In this document: one piece after another, positions 1-7,298 of the stretch | How the letters are laid out: every line of letters begins with the position of its first letter | Numbering within the stretch: the stretch's first letter is position 1 | From: CAZHOV01 sp964534315 | GTDB taxonomy: Bacteria > Bacteroidota > Bacteroidia > Chitinophagales > Saprospiraceae | Length of the DNA: 19,138 nucleotides | Reading direction: 5' to 3' | NCBI GenBank assembly: GCA_964534315.1 | Contig: CAZHOV010000112.1 | Span: 1-19,138 of the forward strand | Made by a program: the position numbers and the translations under genes | Notes under the pieces: model-generated | The model's input: the letters and a program-made list of their open reading frames with translations, nothing else | The model's database searches: none | Told to the model about the DNA's origin: nothing

Positions 1-5
1 AACCT

Positions 6-53
6 TAATAATATTTTGCAATTTTACAAATCTTTCGCTTGCGAAAGATCAGT
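6..53. repeat. Left copy of 48-bp terminal inverted repeat
   Basis: Bases 6-53 are identical, over 48 nt, to the reverse complement of 19091-19138 at the other end of the window. Inside it lies an imperfect palindrome at 30-49 with arms ATCTTTCGC and GCGAAAGAT around a central TT, able to form a stem of 8-9 bp. Identity stops after 53 (AAATAAG here, TAATAAA in the other copy read the same way). Only five bases lie outside the repeat on this side. It sits 80 bp upstream of the phosphatase gene. A dispersed intergenic repeat at an assembly breakpoint is the simplest reading; its function is unknown. Confidence 0.9.
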
Positions 54-133
54 AAATAAGTATTACGCTTATATATATTAAAATCATAATAGTAACTTAG
101 TACCTTGATCATATCAGAATAATTACAGGCTTG

Positions 134-1384
134 ATGTCAAAATTTACAGAAATAAGAAAAGGATTGAATAACATGGAAGTGTTAGAGCGGGAGTTGCATC
201 TAAAACAACTGCAGATCAACCGCTTGCTCAATATAACTCAGGCCATCAATAATAATGTATCTGCCGGAGATTTATATAAAATGTATAGTTCTTTTTTGAG
301 TTGGGAGATGGGGGTAAGAAAAATGGCTTTGTTTATTTCAAATGAAGACAAATGGAAGTGTACGACCTATATTGGTATTGATGAAGAATTAACCAAGAAA
401 GAAATTGGTGAACGGTTACAAAAATTTGAGCGGCTGAAAAATCTGGAAGATGAAGAGGATCCGTTTATCAAAGAGTTTGACGTTGTCATTCCTGTCATGC
501 ATAAAAAACAGCCTATTGCCTACGCCTTCATTGGGGGATTTGAAGAGAATGAAGATATGTATAATAAGGTCCAATTTATCACTACGATTACTAATATCGT
601 TGCTGTGGCTATTGAAAATAAGCGTTTATTCAAACGGCAGTTAGAACAAGAACGTTTGAAAAGAGAGATGGAGCTGGCCAGTGAAATGCAAAAAATGCTG
701 GTACCTAAAAGTCTTCCGAAAAGTAGTTGCTATGAAATGGCAAGTATTTACAAGCCCCATCTCGGAGTAGGAGGAGATTATTACGATTATGTTGAACTAA
801 AGGATCGGAAGATTGCCTTTTGTGTGGCGGATATATCCGGCAAGGGGGTAGCAGCAGCTTTACTAATGGCTAATTTCCAGGCTAATTTTCATGCATTAAT
901 TCATAAAGAATATTCCCTGGATGAATTTATCCGGGAGCTCAATACTGCTGTTTTAAAAACGACCAACGGAGAGCGGTTTCTTACCTTTTTTGGTGCCATC
1001 TACGATCGTCAACACAAAATGCTACGCTACATCAACGCCGGTCATAATCCTCCCGTTATGGTGATGAATGACCAGTTGACCTATCTGGATAAGGGCTGCA
1101 CTATTCTTGGTTCATTCGACTATCTCCCGAATGTAGAGGTTGGAGAAGTAGCTATTACCCACGATGCACTAATTTTATCATATACAGATGGCTTGAGTGA
1201 CATCCAAAACGAATTTGGAGATTATTATGACGATGGGACACTTATCGATTTTGTACTAAATAATTATAACTTGAAACCTTTAGATTTCAATCAGGCTTTA
1301 ATTGAGCGAATTAATCAATTTAAAGGAAGTTTGAGCTATCCTGATGATATTACGGTGTTAACCTGTAAACTTTTTCCAAACTAG
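134..1384 (+). CDS. GAF domain + SpoIIE/RsbU-type PP2C serine/threonine phosphatase
   Basis: Predicted cytoplasmic protein phosphatase of the PPM/PP2C SpoIIE subfamily (PF07228), of the kind that in other bacteria dephosphorylates anti-sigma-factor antagonists. Layout: short coiled N-terminus, a GAF-like sensory domain at about residues 30-165, a charged helical linker (about 165-195), then the phosphatase domain to the end. Metal-site motifs are visible: GGDYYD (about 213-218), VADISGKG (about 233-240), GHNPP, SYTDG (about 353) and PDDIT (about 403). No transmembrane segment is seen, so the signal is probably intracellular. Start: ATG at 134 is chosen; TTG at 131 is in frame, and ATG at 173 has a better Shine-Dalgarno (AAAAGGA, 157-163) and would give 403 aa. 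No anti-sigma or STAS partner lies beside it. The domain call is secure, the partner unknown. Confidence 0.9.
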   Translation: MSKFTEIRKGLNNMEVLERELHLKQLQINRLLNITQAINNNVSAGDLYKMYSSFLSWEMGVRKMALFISNEDKWKCTTYIGIDEELTKKEIGERLQKFERLKNLEDEEDPFIKEFDVVIPVMHKKQPIAYAFIGGFEENEDMYNKVQFITTITNIVAVAIENKRLFKRQLEQERLKREMELASEMQKMLVPKSLPKSSCYEMASIYKPHLGVGGDYYDYVELKDRKIAFCVADISGKGVAAALLMANFQANFHALIHKEYSLDEFIRELNTAVLKTTNGERFLTFFGAIYDRQHKMLRYINAGHNPPVMVMNDQLTYLDKGCTILGSFDYLPNVEVGEVAITHDALILSYTDGLSDIQNEFGDYYDDGTLIDFVLNNYNLKPLDFNQALIERINQFKGSLSYPDDITVLTCKLFPN

Positions 1385-1769
1385 GATTTTCTCTTTTTCT
1401 ACCTTACATTAGTCTTATTAATTAGCATATTAAGCCAATTAAATGAAATTTTTGGGTGTTAATATTGTTAATAACATACAGGTTAGAAACATGAGCCATT
1501 TTTAGCTAAGATTAACGGGCTTAAGCCTATTTTCAAGCTAATAATCTACAGCCCTTTTCAGGTATTTTTAAAGGGAATGCTGTGAATTTTTTTGAAATTC
1601 ACAGCATTCCCTCTAAAAAATTAAATCAAAAGGTGTTGTTTTTTGATTCAAAAAAGTGCTTAACCTTTTGAGAACTTAGCAAAAAAAGAAAAAATATGAA
1701 TTATTCCGGATTTTAAAAATGCGGGATGATCCATGTTGTTGATCAAAACAATTCACTAAGGAAATTCTA
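1385..1769. other. 385-nt intergenic region rich in inverted repeats
   Basis: No coding potential is apparent. The stretch contains a perfect 10-nt palindrome GGCTTAAGCC (1518-1527) nested inside flanking arms TTAGCT (1502-1507) and AGCTAA (1536-1541), the 18-bp hairpin at 1572-1612, and a further 9-nt inverted pair TCAAAAGGT (1626-1634) and ACCTTTTGA (1663-1671). I see no TAnnTTTG promoter box. The following gene has an SD-like AAGGAA at 1758-1763, 6 nt before its ATG. An untranslated structured RNA or a miniature repeat element are both possible; neither is demonstrated. Confidence 0.6.
1572..1612. repeat. 18-bp perfect inverted repeat (hairpin)
   Basis: Arm AGGGAATGCTGTGAATTT at 1572-1589 is matched exactly by its reverse complement at 1595-1612, with a 5-nt loop (TTTTG). 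This is much longer than a normal bacterial terminator stem. The right arm is followed by CTC and then A-rich sequence, so there is no U-tract on the plus strand; on the minus strand the stem is followed by TTTAAAAATACC, which is only weakly U-rich. It lies 188 nt after the phosphatase stop and 158 nt before the TM2 gene. It may be a terminator of unusual form, an RNA-processing site or a small palindromic repeat. Confidence 0.85.
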
Positions 1770-2603
1770 ATGAAAAATAAATATGTAGCAGGTCTGCTGG
1801 CGCTTTTCGGAGGTACCTTCGGTATGCATAAGTTTTATCTGGGGAAGACGGGAACCGGTTTTATCCGCTTTGGCTTTTTTATTTTCGGAGTAACAGCTCA
1901 GGCACCTTTTATTGTCGGTATTTTGGCGTTGTTAGGAATTATAGACGCTATCGTTTTATTGGCTATGCACACTAAAGAATTTGATGAAAAGTACAACCGG
2001 ACAACTCCAAGGCAGAGAAGAGGACCGCGAAGATCTTATCGTGAAGAAAGAAGGAGACATGGAAACTACCGGGACTACGAGCGAGAGCGGGAACGAGCAT
2101 ATGAAGTACAACGTAGAAGAGACAATCCTTTTAAAAAGAGTGGGATAGCAAAATATAAGGATTACGACTTCGATGGTGCTATCCAAGACTTTAAAAAAGC
2201 ACTGGGCATTAATTCTAAAGACGTAGCGGTTCATTTTAATTTGGCCTGCGCCTATTCGCTAACTGAAAAAAAGGATAATGCTTTTTTTCATCTAAGTAAA
2301 GCGGTAGAATACGGTTTTGTAGATTTCGACAAGATACAGACCCACGACGCCTTTGCTTTTCTGAGAGTACAACCAGAATTTGAACCTTTTGTAAAAAACG
2401 GATACCAATTGATGCCGAAGCAAGATGATAAAGAGCAATTGGAGGAGGAAGAAGATATTCCAACCAAGCAGTTGCCCGAACCAAAAGAGGATATGCTCAG
2501 CGACAGCCTGCTGGAACAAATAAAAAAATTGGGAGAACTCAAAGAAAAAGGTTTCCTGACTGAAGAAGAATTTCTAGAACAGAAAAGAAAATTACTACGA
2601 TAA
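1770..2603 (+). CDS. TM2 domain - TPR-like - SHOCT membrane protein
   Basis: Function unknown; the architecture is clear. Residues 1-70 are a TM2 domain (PF05154): two hydrophobic segments with the GGTFGMHKFYLGK signature. Next comes a strongly basic/charged linker rich in Arg, Glu and Tyr (about 78-117). Residues about 120-205 are a tetratricopeptide-like unit (YKDYDFDGAIQDFKKAL then HFNLACAYSL), resembling the TPR and trailing helices of small Bacteroidota TPR proteins. An acidic linker leads to a C-terminal SHOCT motif (LGELKEKGFLTEEEFLEQK, PF09851). It is probably an inner-membrane protein with a cytosolic TPR scaffold. The start has an SD-like AAGGAA six bases upstream, unusual for this window. 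It appears to be a single-gene unit. Confidence 0.88.
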   Translation: MKNKYVAGLLALFGGTFGMHKFYLGKTGTGFIRFGFFIFGVTAQAPFIVGILALLGIIDAIVLLAMHTKEFDEKYNRTTPRQRRGPRRSYREERRRHGNYRDYERERERAYEVQRRRDNPFKKSGIAKYKDYDFDGAIQDFKKALGINSKDVAVHFNLACAYSLTEKKDNAFFHLSKAVEYGFVDFDKIQTHDAFAFLRVQPEFEPFVKNGYQLMPKQDDKEQLEEEEDIPTKQLPEPKEDMLSDSLLEQIKKLGELKEKGFLTEEEFLEQKRKLLR

Positions 2604-2742
2604 TACCATAAGTGACCTAAACTAATTGGTCACAATAATGTTTGGTCCTTAAAGTTAAAATCAAACCATTTAAATTAGAATTAACGTATTTGCAGTAACT
2701 TTTTAACGTCTAAATCGTTTTTATCAAAAAATACAGAAATTA

Positions 2743-3402
2743 ATGAAAGCCGCAGAATTAGTATCTCAAGAAATGATCCCTTTAAAGACTTCGGATACCG
2801 GAGAAGAGGCACTTAGTATAATGGGGGATTTCTACGTGCGGCACCTGCCAATTGTTAATAATGAACAGTTTCTCGGTCTTTTATCAGAAGATGATATTCT
2901 CAATAATGACATAAAAGAGCCGGTAGGATCTTACCAGTTGTCTCTCACCCGTCCTTATGTAGATGAAGAATCGCATTTATATGAAGTCTTAAGCATCATG
3001 AGCGAATTTCAACTGAGTGTAATCCCGGTAGTTGATATCGAAAAAGATTACCTTGGTTTGATCGCCTTAAATGATCTTTTATCTGCCTTGTCAAGAATGG
3101 GTTCTTTTTCCGAACCTGGCGGTATTGTTGTCCTCGAAATGAGCAGAATTAATTATTCTCTTACGGAGATATCCCGAATTGTAGAGTCAGAGAATGCTTC
3201 GATTTTAAGTAGTATGATAACCTCTTCCCCAAGTTCTACAAAAGTAGAAGTAACAATCAAAATTAATCGTCAGGAAATTGGTAGTATTTTAGCGGCATTT
3301 GAACGCTTCGATTACCAAATAAAAGCCTCCTTCCTAAAATCTAATTATTTCGATGCTTTAAAAGATCGTTATGATTCTTTAATGAGTTACCTGAATGTTT
3401 AA
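2743..3402 (+). CDS. CBS-pair protein with C-terminal ACT-like domain
   Basis: Predicted cytosolic regulatory protein. Two CBS motifs (PF00571) occupy about residues 1-125: the first includes RHLPIVNNEQFLGLLSEDDIL, the second SVIPVVDIEKDYLGLIALNDLL; such pairs usually bind adenosyl nucleotides. The remaining part (about 128-205), beginning GGIVVLEM, has the alternating pattern of an ACT-like fold, as in AcuB-type proteins; this second domain is inferred from pattern only. CBS proteins next to NAD kinase genes are common in Bacteroidota, and nadK is the second gene downstream here. A probable terminator at 3468-3491 separates it from that unit. The ligand and regulated target cannot be read from sequence. 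Confidence 0.82.
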   Translation: MKAAELVSQEMIPLKTSDTGEEALSIMGDFYVRHLPIVNNEQFLGLLSEDDILNNDIKEPVGSYQLSLTRPYVDEESHLYEVLSIMSEFQLSVIPVVDIEKDYLGLIALNDLLSALSRMGSFSEPGGIVVLEMSRINYSLTEISRIVESENASILSSMITSSPSSTKVEVTIKINRQEIGSILAAFERFDYQIKASFLKSNYFDALKDRYDSLMSYLNV

Positions 3403-3467
3403 CCTTTTTCAAGGTATTAGCCATATTTTTTGTTGTGTCATGTCCATTTTCCTTTCTTTTACCCTTA

Positions 3468-3491
3468 AACAGGGTTAGCCTGTTAATTTTT
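3468..3491 (+). terminator. Probable intrinsic terminator after the CBS gene
   Basis: Arms AACAGG (3468-3473) and CCTGTT (3479-3484) flank the loop GTTAG and are followed by AATTTTT (3485-3491). It lies 66 nt after the CBS-gene stop and 56 nt before the ATG chosen for the outer-membrane protein. It argues against the in-frame TTG at 3490 as a start, because that codon would sit in the U-tract. The stem is short, so this is moderate evidence. Confidence 0.45.
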
Positions 3492-3546
3492 GTATAGTTT
3501 TAGATCCTGTTGTATTTTTCTAGCTTCAGAAATTATTGTTTTGGTG

Positions 3547-4965
3547 ATGCACCGGTGGGTTGTCTTTTTTCTCGGGTTTTTGTTCTGGCCAGTTTCTGAT
3601 GCTTTTGCTGCATCTGCAGGAGATTCTATAATTGTACACCAAATTCAAATCGACGGAAACAGTCAGACAAAAGAAAAAATAATCAGGAGGGAATTAAATA
3701 TTGAAGAGGGAGAGCGCCTTCCTCCCGGAAAGGTGAAGGAAAGGCTGGAGGTAAATAAATTATTACTGCTTAACTCCGGTCTTTTTTCGGATGTTCAAAT
3801 CAGTCTGGATTCTATACCCGGTCATCCTGACCGGGCTGTGGTCAGGATACAAGTTACCGAAGCCCTTTACATTTATCCTATACCTGTTGTAGAATTTGCC
3901 GACCGGAACTTTAATATTTGGTGGGTAGAACACAAAAGAGCATTGGATCGCATTAACTTTGGGCTTTTCCTATATCATACCAACCTGACCGGGCAAAATG
4001 ATTTTTTAAAAGTTGCTGGGCAATATGGCTACACTCAGAAAGTAGAATTAGAATATTTTTTTCCGTTTTTAAATAAGCGCCAAACCCTGGGCTTATATGC
4101 TAACGTGCTCCTTTCCAGAAATCGGGAAGTGGGATATGCCACGATCAATGACCGGCTTGATTTTTATCAGGCTCCTTATAGGGATTTTCTCTTTCACCGC
4201 TACCGGATGAGGCTGGGCCTGACCTACAGGCCGAAATGGTATGTTGATCACCGGGTGATTTTTTCCTACCAACAAAATAGAATAGGGGCTATTGTCGCCT
4301 CAGAGGTCAATCCTGAATTTTTGGGCGATTCCAGGACCCGGCAGAGATACCTTAGCCTAACCTACCGCCTTACTTCTGATAAAAGAGACCGCCGACCTTA
4401 TCCATTAGCTGGTAATTTGTATATCTTTGAACTGAAAAAGGAAGGGGTGGGAATTTTCAATGAATTGAATACTTTAGAACTGACCGTTAAAGTTGAAAAA
4501 CACCAACCGTTGAATAGAAAAATCAGCCTTGGTTGGATTACCAAAGGTCAAGCCTCATTATTGAGAGGACAACAACCTTATTACAACTATAGAGCTTTAG
4601 GGTATTTCGAGGATTTTCTGAGGGGATATGAGTATTATGTAATTGATGGTCTCGATTTTGTGTACACAAAGTTTTCGGCTCGGTATAATCTTTGGAATAA
4701 CAAGCTCTCCTTCGGAAAATTAATGCCTGTAAAAGCGTTGCGTAAAATGCCTTTCGAAGGTTATCTGGTCATTAATAACGATTTTGGATATGTAAATGAC
4801 CCCCATTTCTCCAATTTCAATAATACGTTAACCAATAGTTGGCTTTGGGGTGGAGGTGTGGCTTTAGATTTGGTGATGTATTATGATAAGGTATTCAGGT
4901 TTGAATTTAATATTAACCAGTTTGGTGAAAAAGCATTATTTTTTCATTATTCTCTTGGATTTTAA
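3547..4965 (+). CDS. Omp85/BamA-TamA family outer-membrane protein, single POTRA
   Basis: Predicted outer-membrane beta-barrel protein of 472 aa. Start: ATG 3547 places a classical signal peptide first (HRW, then a hydrophobic core, cleavage after DAFA near residue 21); the in-frame TTG at 3490 would add 19 residues ahead of it and is rejected. Residues about 27-105 form one POTRA-type domain (HQIQIDGN, then LNSGLFSDVQISLD). The rest is a barrel rich in aromatic, alternating strands and ends FHYSLGF, an Omp85-type C-terminal beta-signal with terminal Phe. With one POTRA domain it is much shorter than BamA (five POTRAs), so it is more likely an accessory Omp85-like protein than the essential BamA. 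It is first in a tight unit with nadK 5 nt downstream. Its substrate is unknown. Confidence 0.85.
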   Translation: MHRWVVFFLGFLFWPVSDAFAASAGDSIIVHQIQIDGNSQTKEKIIRRELNIEEGERLPPGKVKERLEVNKLLLLNSGLFSDVQISLDSIPGHPDRAVVRIQVTEALYIYPIPVVEFADRNFNIWWVEHKRALDRINFGLFLYHTNLTGQNDFLKVAGQYGYTQKVELEYFFPFLNKRQTLGLYANVLLSRNREVGYATINDRLDFYQAPYRDFLFHRYRMRLGLTYRPKWYVDHRVIFSYQQNRIGAIVASEVNPEFLGDSRTRQRYLSLTYRLTSDKRDRRPYPLAGNLYIFELKKEGVGIFNELNTLELTVKVEKHQPLNRKISLGWITKGQASLLRGQQPYYNYRALGYFEDFLRGYEYYVIDGLDFVYTKFSARYNLWNNKLSFGKLMPVKALRKMPFEGYLVINNDFGYVNDPHFSNFNNTLTNSWLWGGGVALDLVMYYDKVFRFEFNINQFGEKALFFHYSLGF

Positions 4966-4970
4966 CGGTT

Positions 4971-5855
4971 ATGAGAGTCATCATTTTTAGCAGGTTATTA
5001 AAAGAAGAAGATGTTCCTTATGTGCAGGAATTAATAGATGTCTTGTACCAAGAGAATATTGAGTTGTTCGTTTTTCAACCCTATTTTGAAAAAATAAAGA
5101 ATTCGATTAGTTTTCATAAAGACCCTCAAATCTACACGGGGTATTCCGATCTTCAACAGACAAAGTTTGATTTTATGATCACTCTCGGAGGAGATGGCAC
5201 CATACTGACCGCTATTGCAGAGGTCAGAGATAGCGGTGTTCCGATCTTGGGGATCAACCTTGGAAGACTCGGTTTTCTGGCAAGTATTGAAAAGACTAAA
5301 ATACGCGAAGCCATTAACCTTCTCAAAAGAGGAATGTTTGTCTACGATGAACGAAGAACCATATATTTGGAAACAGATAATAACCTCTTTGGTGAGATCA
5401 GATTTGCACTTAACGATTTTACTATTCTAAAAAGGGATACCTCCTCAATGATCACCATCCACACTTTTATCAATGGAGCTTATCTAAATTCTTATTGGGC
5501 GGACGGGATTATTGTATCTACTCCCACCGGGTCGACAGGCTATTCGCTGAGTTGCGGAGGACCTATTATTTTTCCCAATTCAGGCAATTTTGTCCTTACT
5601 CCGGTCGCACCCCACAATTTGAATGTCAGGCCTATCGTCATCTCAGATGATTCGGTCATCTCCTTTGAAATTGAGGGGAGAGGAGAAAATTTTCTTTGCA
5701 CCCTCGATTCCCGCTTTGAAACGATCACTTCCGAAAGTGAACTCGCCGTGAGAAAAGGAGATTTTAATATCCATATGGTCCAATTGCACAATACCAACTT
5801 TTTGAAAACGATTCGCGATAAACTAACTTGGGGAATAGACACCCGAAATCACTAA
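4971..5855 (+). CDS. nadK: NAD kinase
   Basis: Phosphorylates NAD to NADP using ATP or polyphosphate; cytosolic, essential in most bacteria. The 294-aa length matches the family (PF01513/PF20143). Visible signatures are TLGGDGT (residues 71-77, with catalytic Asp75), NLGRLGFLAS, the NDFTILKRD strand, and YWADGIIVSTPTGSTGYS with the conserved glycine-rich loop. The start at ATG 4971 lies 5 nt after the outer-membrane protein stop and has no Shine-Dalgarno, so translational coupling is likely. The cyclase gene starts one base after its stop. Confidence 0.97.
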   Translation: MRVIIFSRLLKEEDVPYVQELIDVLYQENIELFVFQPYFEKIKNSISFHKDPQIYTGYSDLQQTKFDFMITLGGDGTILTAIAEVRDSGVPILGINLGRLGFLASIEKTKIREAINLLKRGMFVYDERRTIYLETDNNLFGEIRFALNDFTILKRDTSSMITIHTFINGAYLNSYWADGIIVSTPTGSTGYSLSCGGPIIFPNSGNFVLTPVAPHNLNVRPIVISDDSVISFEIEGRGENFLCTLDSRFETITSESELAVRKGDFNIHMVQLHNTNFLKTIRDKLTWGIDTRNH

Positions 5856-5856
5856 A

Positions 5857-6618
5857 ATGATGAAAGTTAAGCTAACGGTAAAAGGAAAGAAATTTGAAGC
5901 GGACCTGCAAAAACCGCGTGATATATCCATTCCACTAAAGGAACAGGAAGAAGCAGTTAATTGCTTCTTTTCGCCACCGTTTGAAACCTCACCGGTTATC
6001 GCAGGGGATTTTGTCGGATCCACCAGACAAGGCGGCCCCTTGAATTTTTTAAATGTCCGTTTAAACCCTCACGGTAACGGAACCCATACTGAATGTGTAG
6101 GCCATATCGCAAAAGAAACCTATACCATCAACAGAAGTCTGAAGCAATTCCATTTTTTGTCAAAACTAGTAACGGTCATTCCAACCAAAGAAGCCAACGG
6201 AGATCGGGTCATTTATCCGGAACACTTTAAGGATATTTTAACAGAAGAAGACGAAATAGAAGCGTTAATTATTCGAACTATTCCAAATGATTTTCGTAAA
6301 TTAACAATGAATTATTCAGGTACAAATCCGCCTTATTTTCACCATAGCACCATCTCGTTCTTCGTTAAGTCTGGTATTGAACATCTACTCGTAGATTTGC
6401 CTTCTATTGATAAAGAAGAAGACGGTGGAAAATTATTGGGGCATAAAGCTTTTTGGCAGTATCCTGAAAATATTAGAGAAAATTGCACTATCACTGAATT
6501 AATTTATGCCCCTGATTTAATCAAAGATGATTTTTATTTGTTAGGTATCCATATTGCAAGTTTCGAAATTGATGTTAGTCCAAGCAAACCTATATTATAC
6601 GATTTAGTTGAAATTTAA
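5857..6618 (+). CDS. Cyclase-family metal-dependent hydrolase (kynurenine formamidase-like)
   Basis: A 253-aa protein of the cyclase family (PF04199, COG1878), which includes kynurenine formamidases and other metal-dependent amide or lactone hydrolases. The metal-binding segment is PHGNGTHTECVGH: His72, His77, Glu79 and His83. Compared with the usual HxGxHxD spacing there is one extra residue between the first two histidines, and Glu in place of Asp. The rest is a swivelling beta fold with no signal peptide, so it is cytosolic. It begins ATGATG one base after the nadK stop and its stop overlaps the next ATG by one base. No kynurenine-pathway gene is nearby, so the substrate should not be assumed to be formylkynurenine. 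Confidence 0.85.
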   Translation: MMKVKLTVKGKKFEADLQKPRDISIPLKEQEEAVNCFFSPPFETSPVIAGDFVGSTRQGGPLNFLNVRLNPHGNGTHTECVGHIAKETYTINRSLKQFHFLSKLVTVIPTKEANGDRVIYPEHFKDILTEEDEIEALIIRTIPNDFRKLTMNYSGTNPPYFHHSTISFFVKSGIEHLLVDLPSIDKEEDGGKLLGHKAFWQYPENIRENCTITELIYAPDLIKDDFYLLGIHIASFEIDVSPSKPILYDLVEI

Positions 6619-7274
6619 TGGCTGTTTATCCTTCCATACCACCAATAAAAGTTTACCAACAATTCAAGAATCTGGATTCTAATGAATTTCAGGCGCTCGT
6701 GCATTTTTTTGAGGAACATGAATCAGTGATCAAATTAATGGATATTGACCATTACTTCGAGTTGCTAGTTTCATACCTCAAAGCTCTCTTCGAAACGGGG
6801 GCTTATGCAAAACACTACGACTGGGTAGATGAACTTATAGAGTTATCTATTATCCACAATATTCAGTATTACAGAGAGGAAGATGTTTATCAGCTGATGC
6901 TTTTTCAAAAAGCTGCCTCTTGTTACCATCTTACGAAATACAAAGAGGCCGTTTATATCTTAAAGGAACTTCTAAAAATTAATCCTACAGATAACTATTA
7001 TGCTACTTTTTTAAAGAAATGTATTCGAAAAGATCATCCCACATTTGTGAAAAATAGCAGAGCAATAAGCGTTCTGTTATTTCTGGTTTCCTCTATAGTT
7101 ATTTTTGCAGAGGTCCTGCTCATTAGAACCTTTTATCAAGAGTTTGAATCTAATGTGGAGGTTTTTAGAAATACTCTATTTATTTCAGCTTGGGTTTTTC
7201 TGATTGGCGGAGATATGCTGAATAGATTAAAGGCAAAAAGAGCAGTTCAAAAATTTCTTGAAGAAGTTTCGTGA
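6618..7274 (+). CDS. Unknown membrane protein with TPR-like helices
   Basis: I do not recognise a named family. The N-terminal about 150 residues are alpha-helical, with a probable TPR-type helix pair near residues 91-118 (MLFQKAASCYHLTKYKEAVYILKELLKINP). Two hydrophobic segments follow, at about residues 151-172 (AISVLLFLVSSIVIFAEVLLI) and 183-201 (NTLFISAWVFLIGGDML), joined by a short acidic loop, with a basic C-terminus. This suggests an inner-membrane hairpin anchoring a cytosolic helical domain. The ATG shares its A with the cyclase stop (TAATG, 6616-6620), so the two are very likely translationally coupled. It is last in the unit and ends 24 nt from the convergent minus-strand gene. Confidence 0.75.
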   Translation: MAVYPSIPPIKVYQQFKNLDSNEFQALVHFFEEHESVIKLMDIDHYFELLVSYLKALFETGAYAKHYDWVDELIELSIIHNIQYYREEDVYQLMLFQKAASCYHLTKYKEAVYILKELLKINPTDNYYATFLKKCIRKDHPTFVKNSRAISVLLFLVSSIVIFAEVLLIRTFYQEFESNVEVFRNTLFISAWVFLIGGDMLNRLKAKRAVQKFLEEVS

Positions 7275-7298
7275 AAAGATGCCTTTCACCATCACAAA

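Noticed and set aside
3490..3546. TTG start at 3490 for the outer-membrane protein
   Set aside because: It overlaps the U-tract of a probable terminator and adds 19 residues before a complete signal peptide that begins at ATG 3547.
5540..5842. 100-codon open frame antisense to nadK
   Set aside because: Lies wholly inside conserved NAD kinase coding sequence and shows no domain or signal.
5857..6618. Naming the cyclase-family gene kynB
   Set aside because: Metal-motif spacing differs and no tryptophan/kynurenine pathway gene is near; only the family can be supported.
7271..7289. Stem GTGAAA/TTTCAC at the convergent gene ends as a bidirectional terminator
   Set aside because: Only 6 bp with a 7-nt loop and no U-tract on either strand; it also overlaps the stop codon. 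Not strong enough to list.
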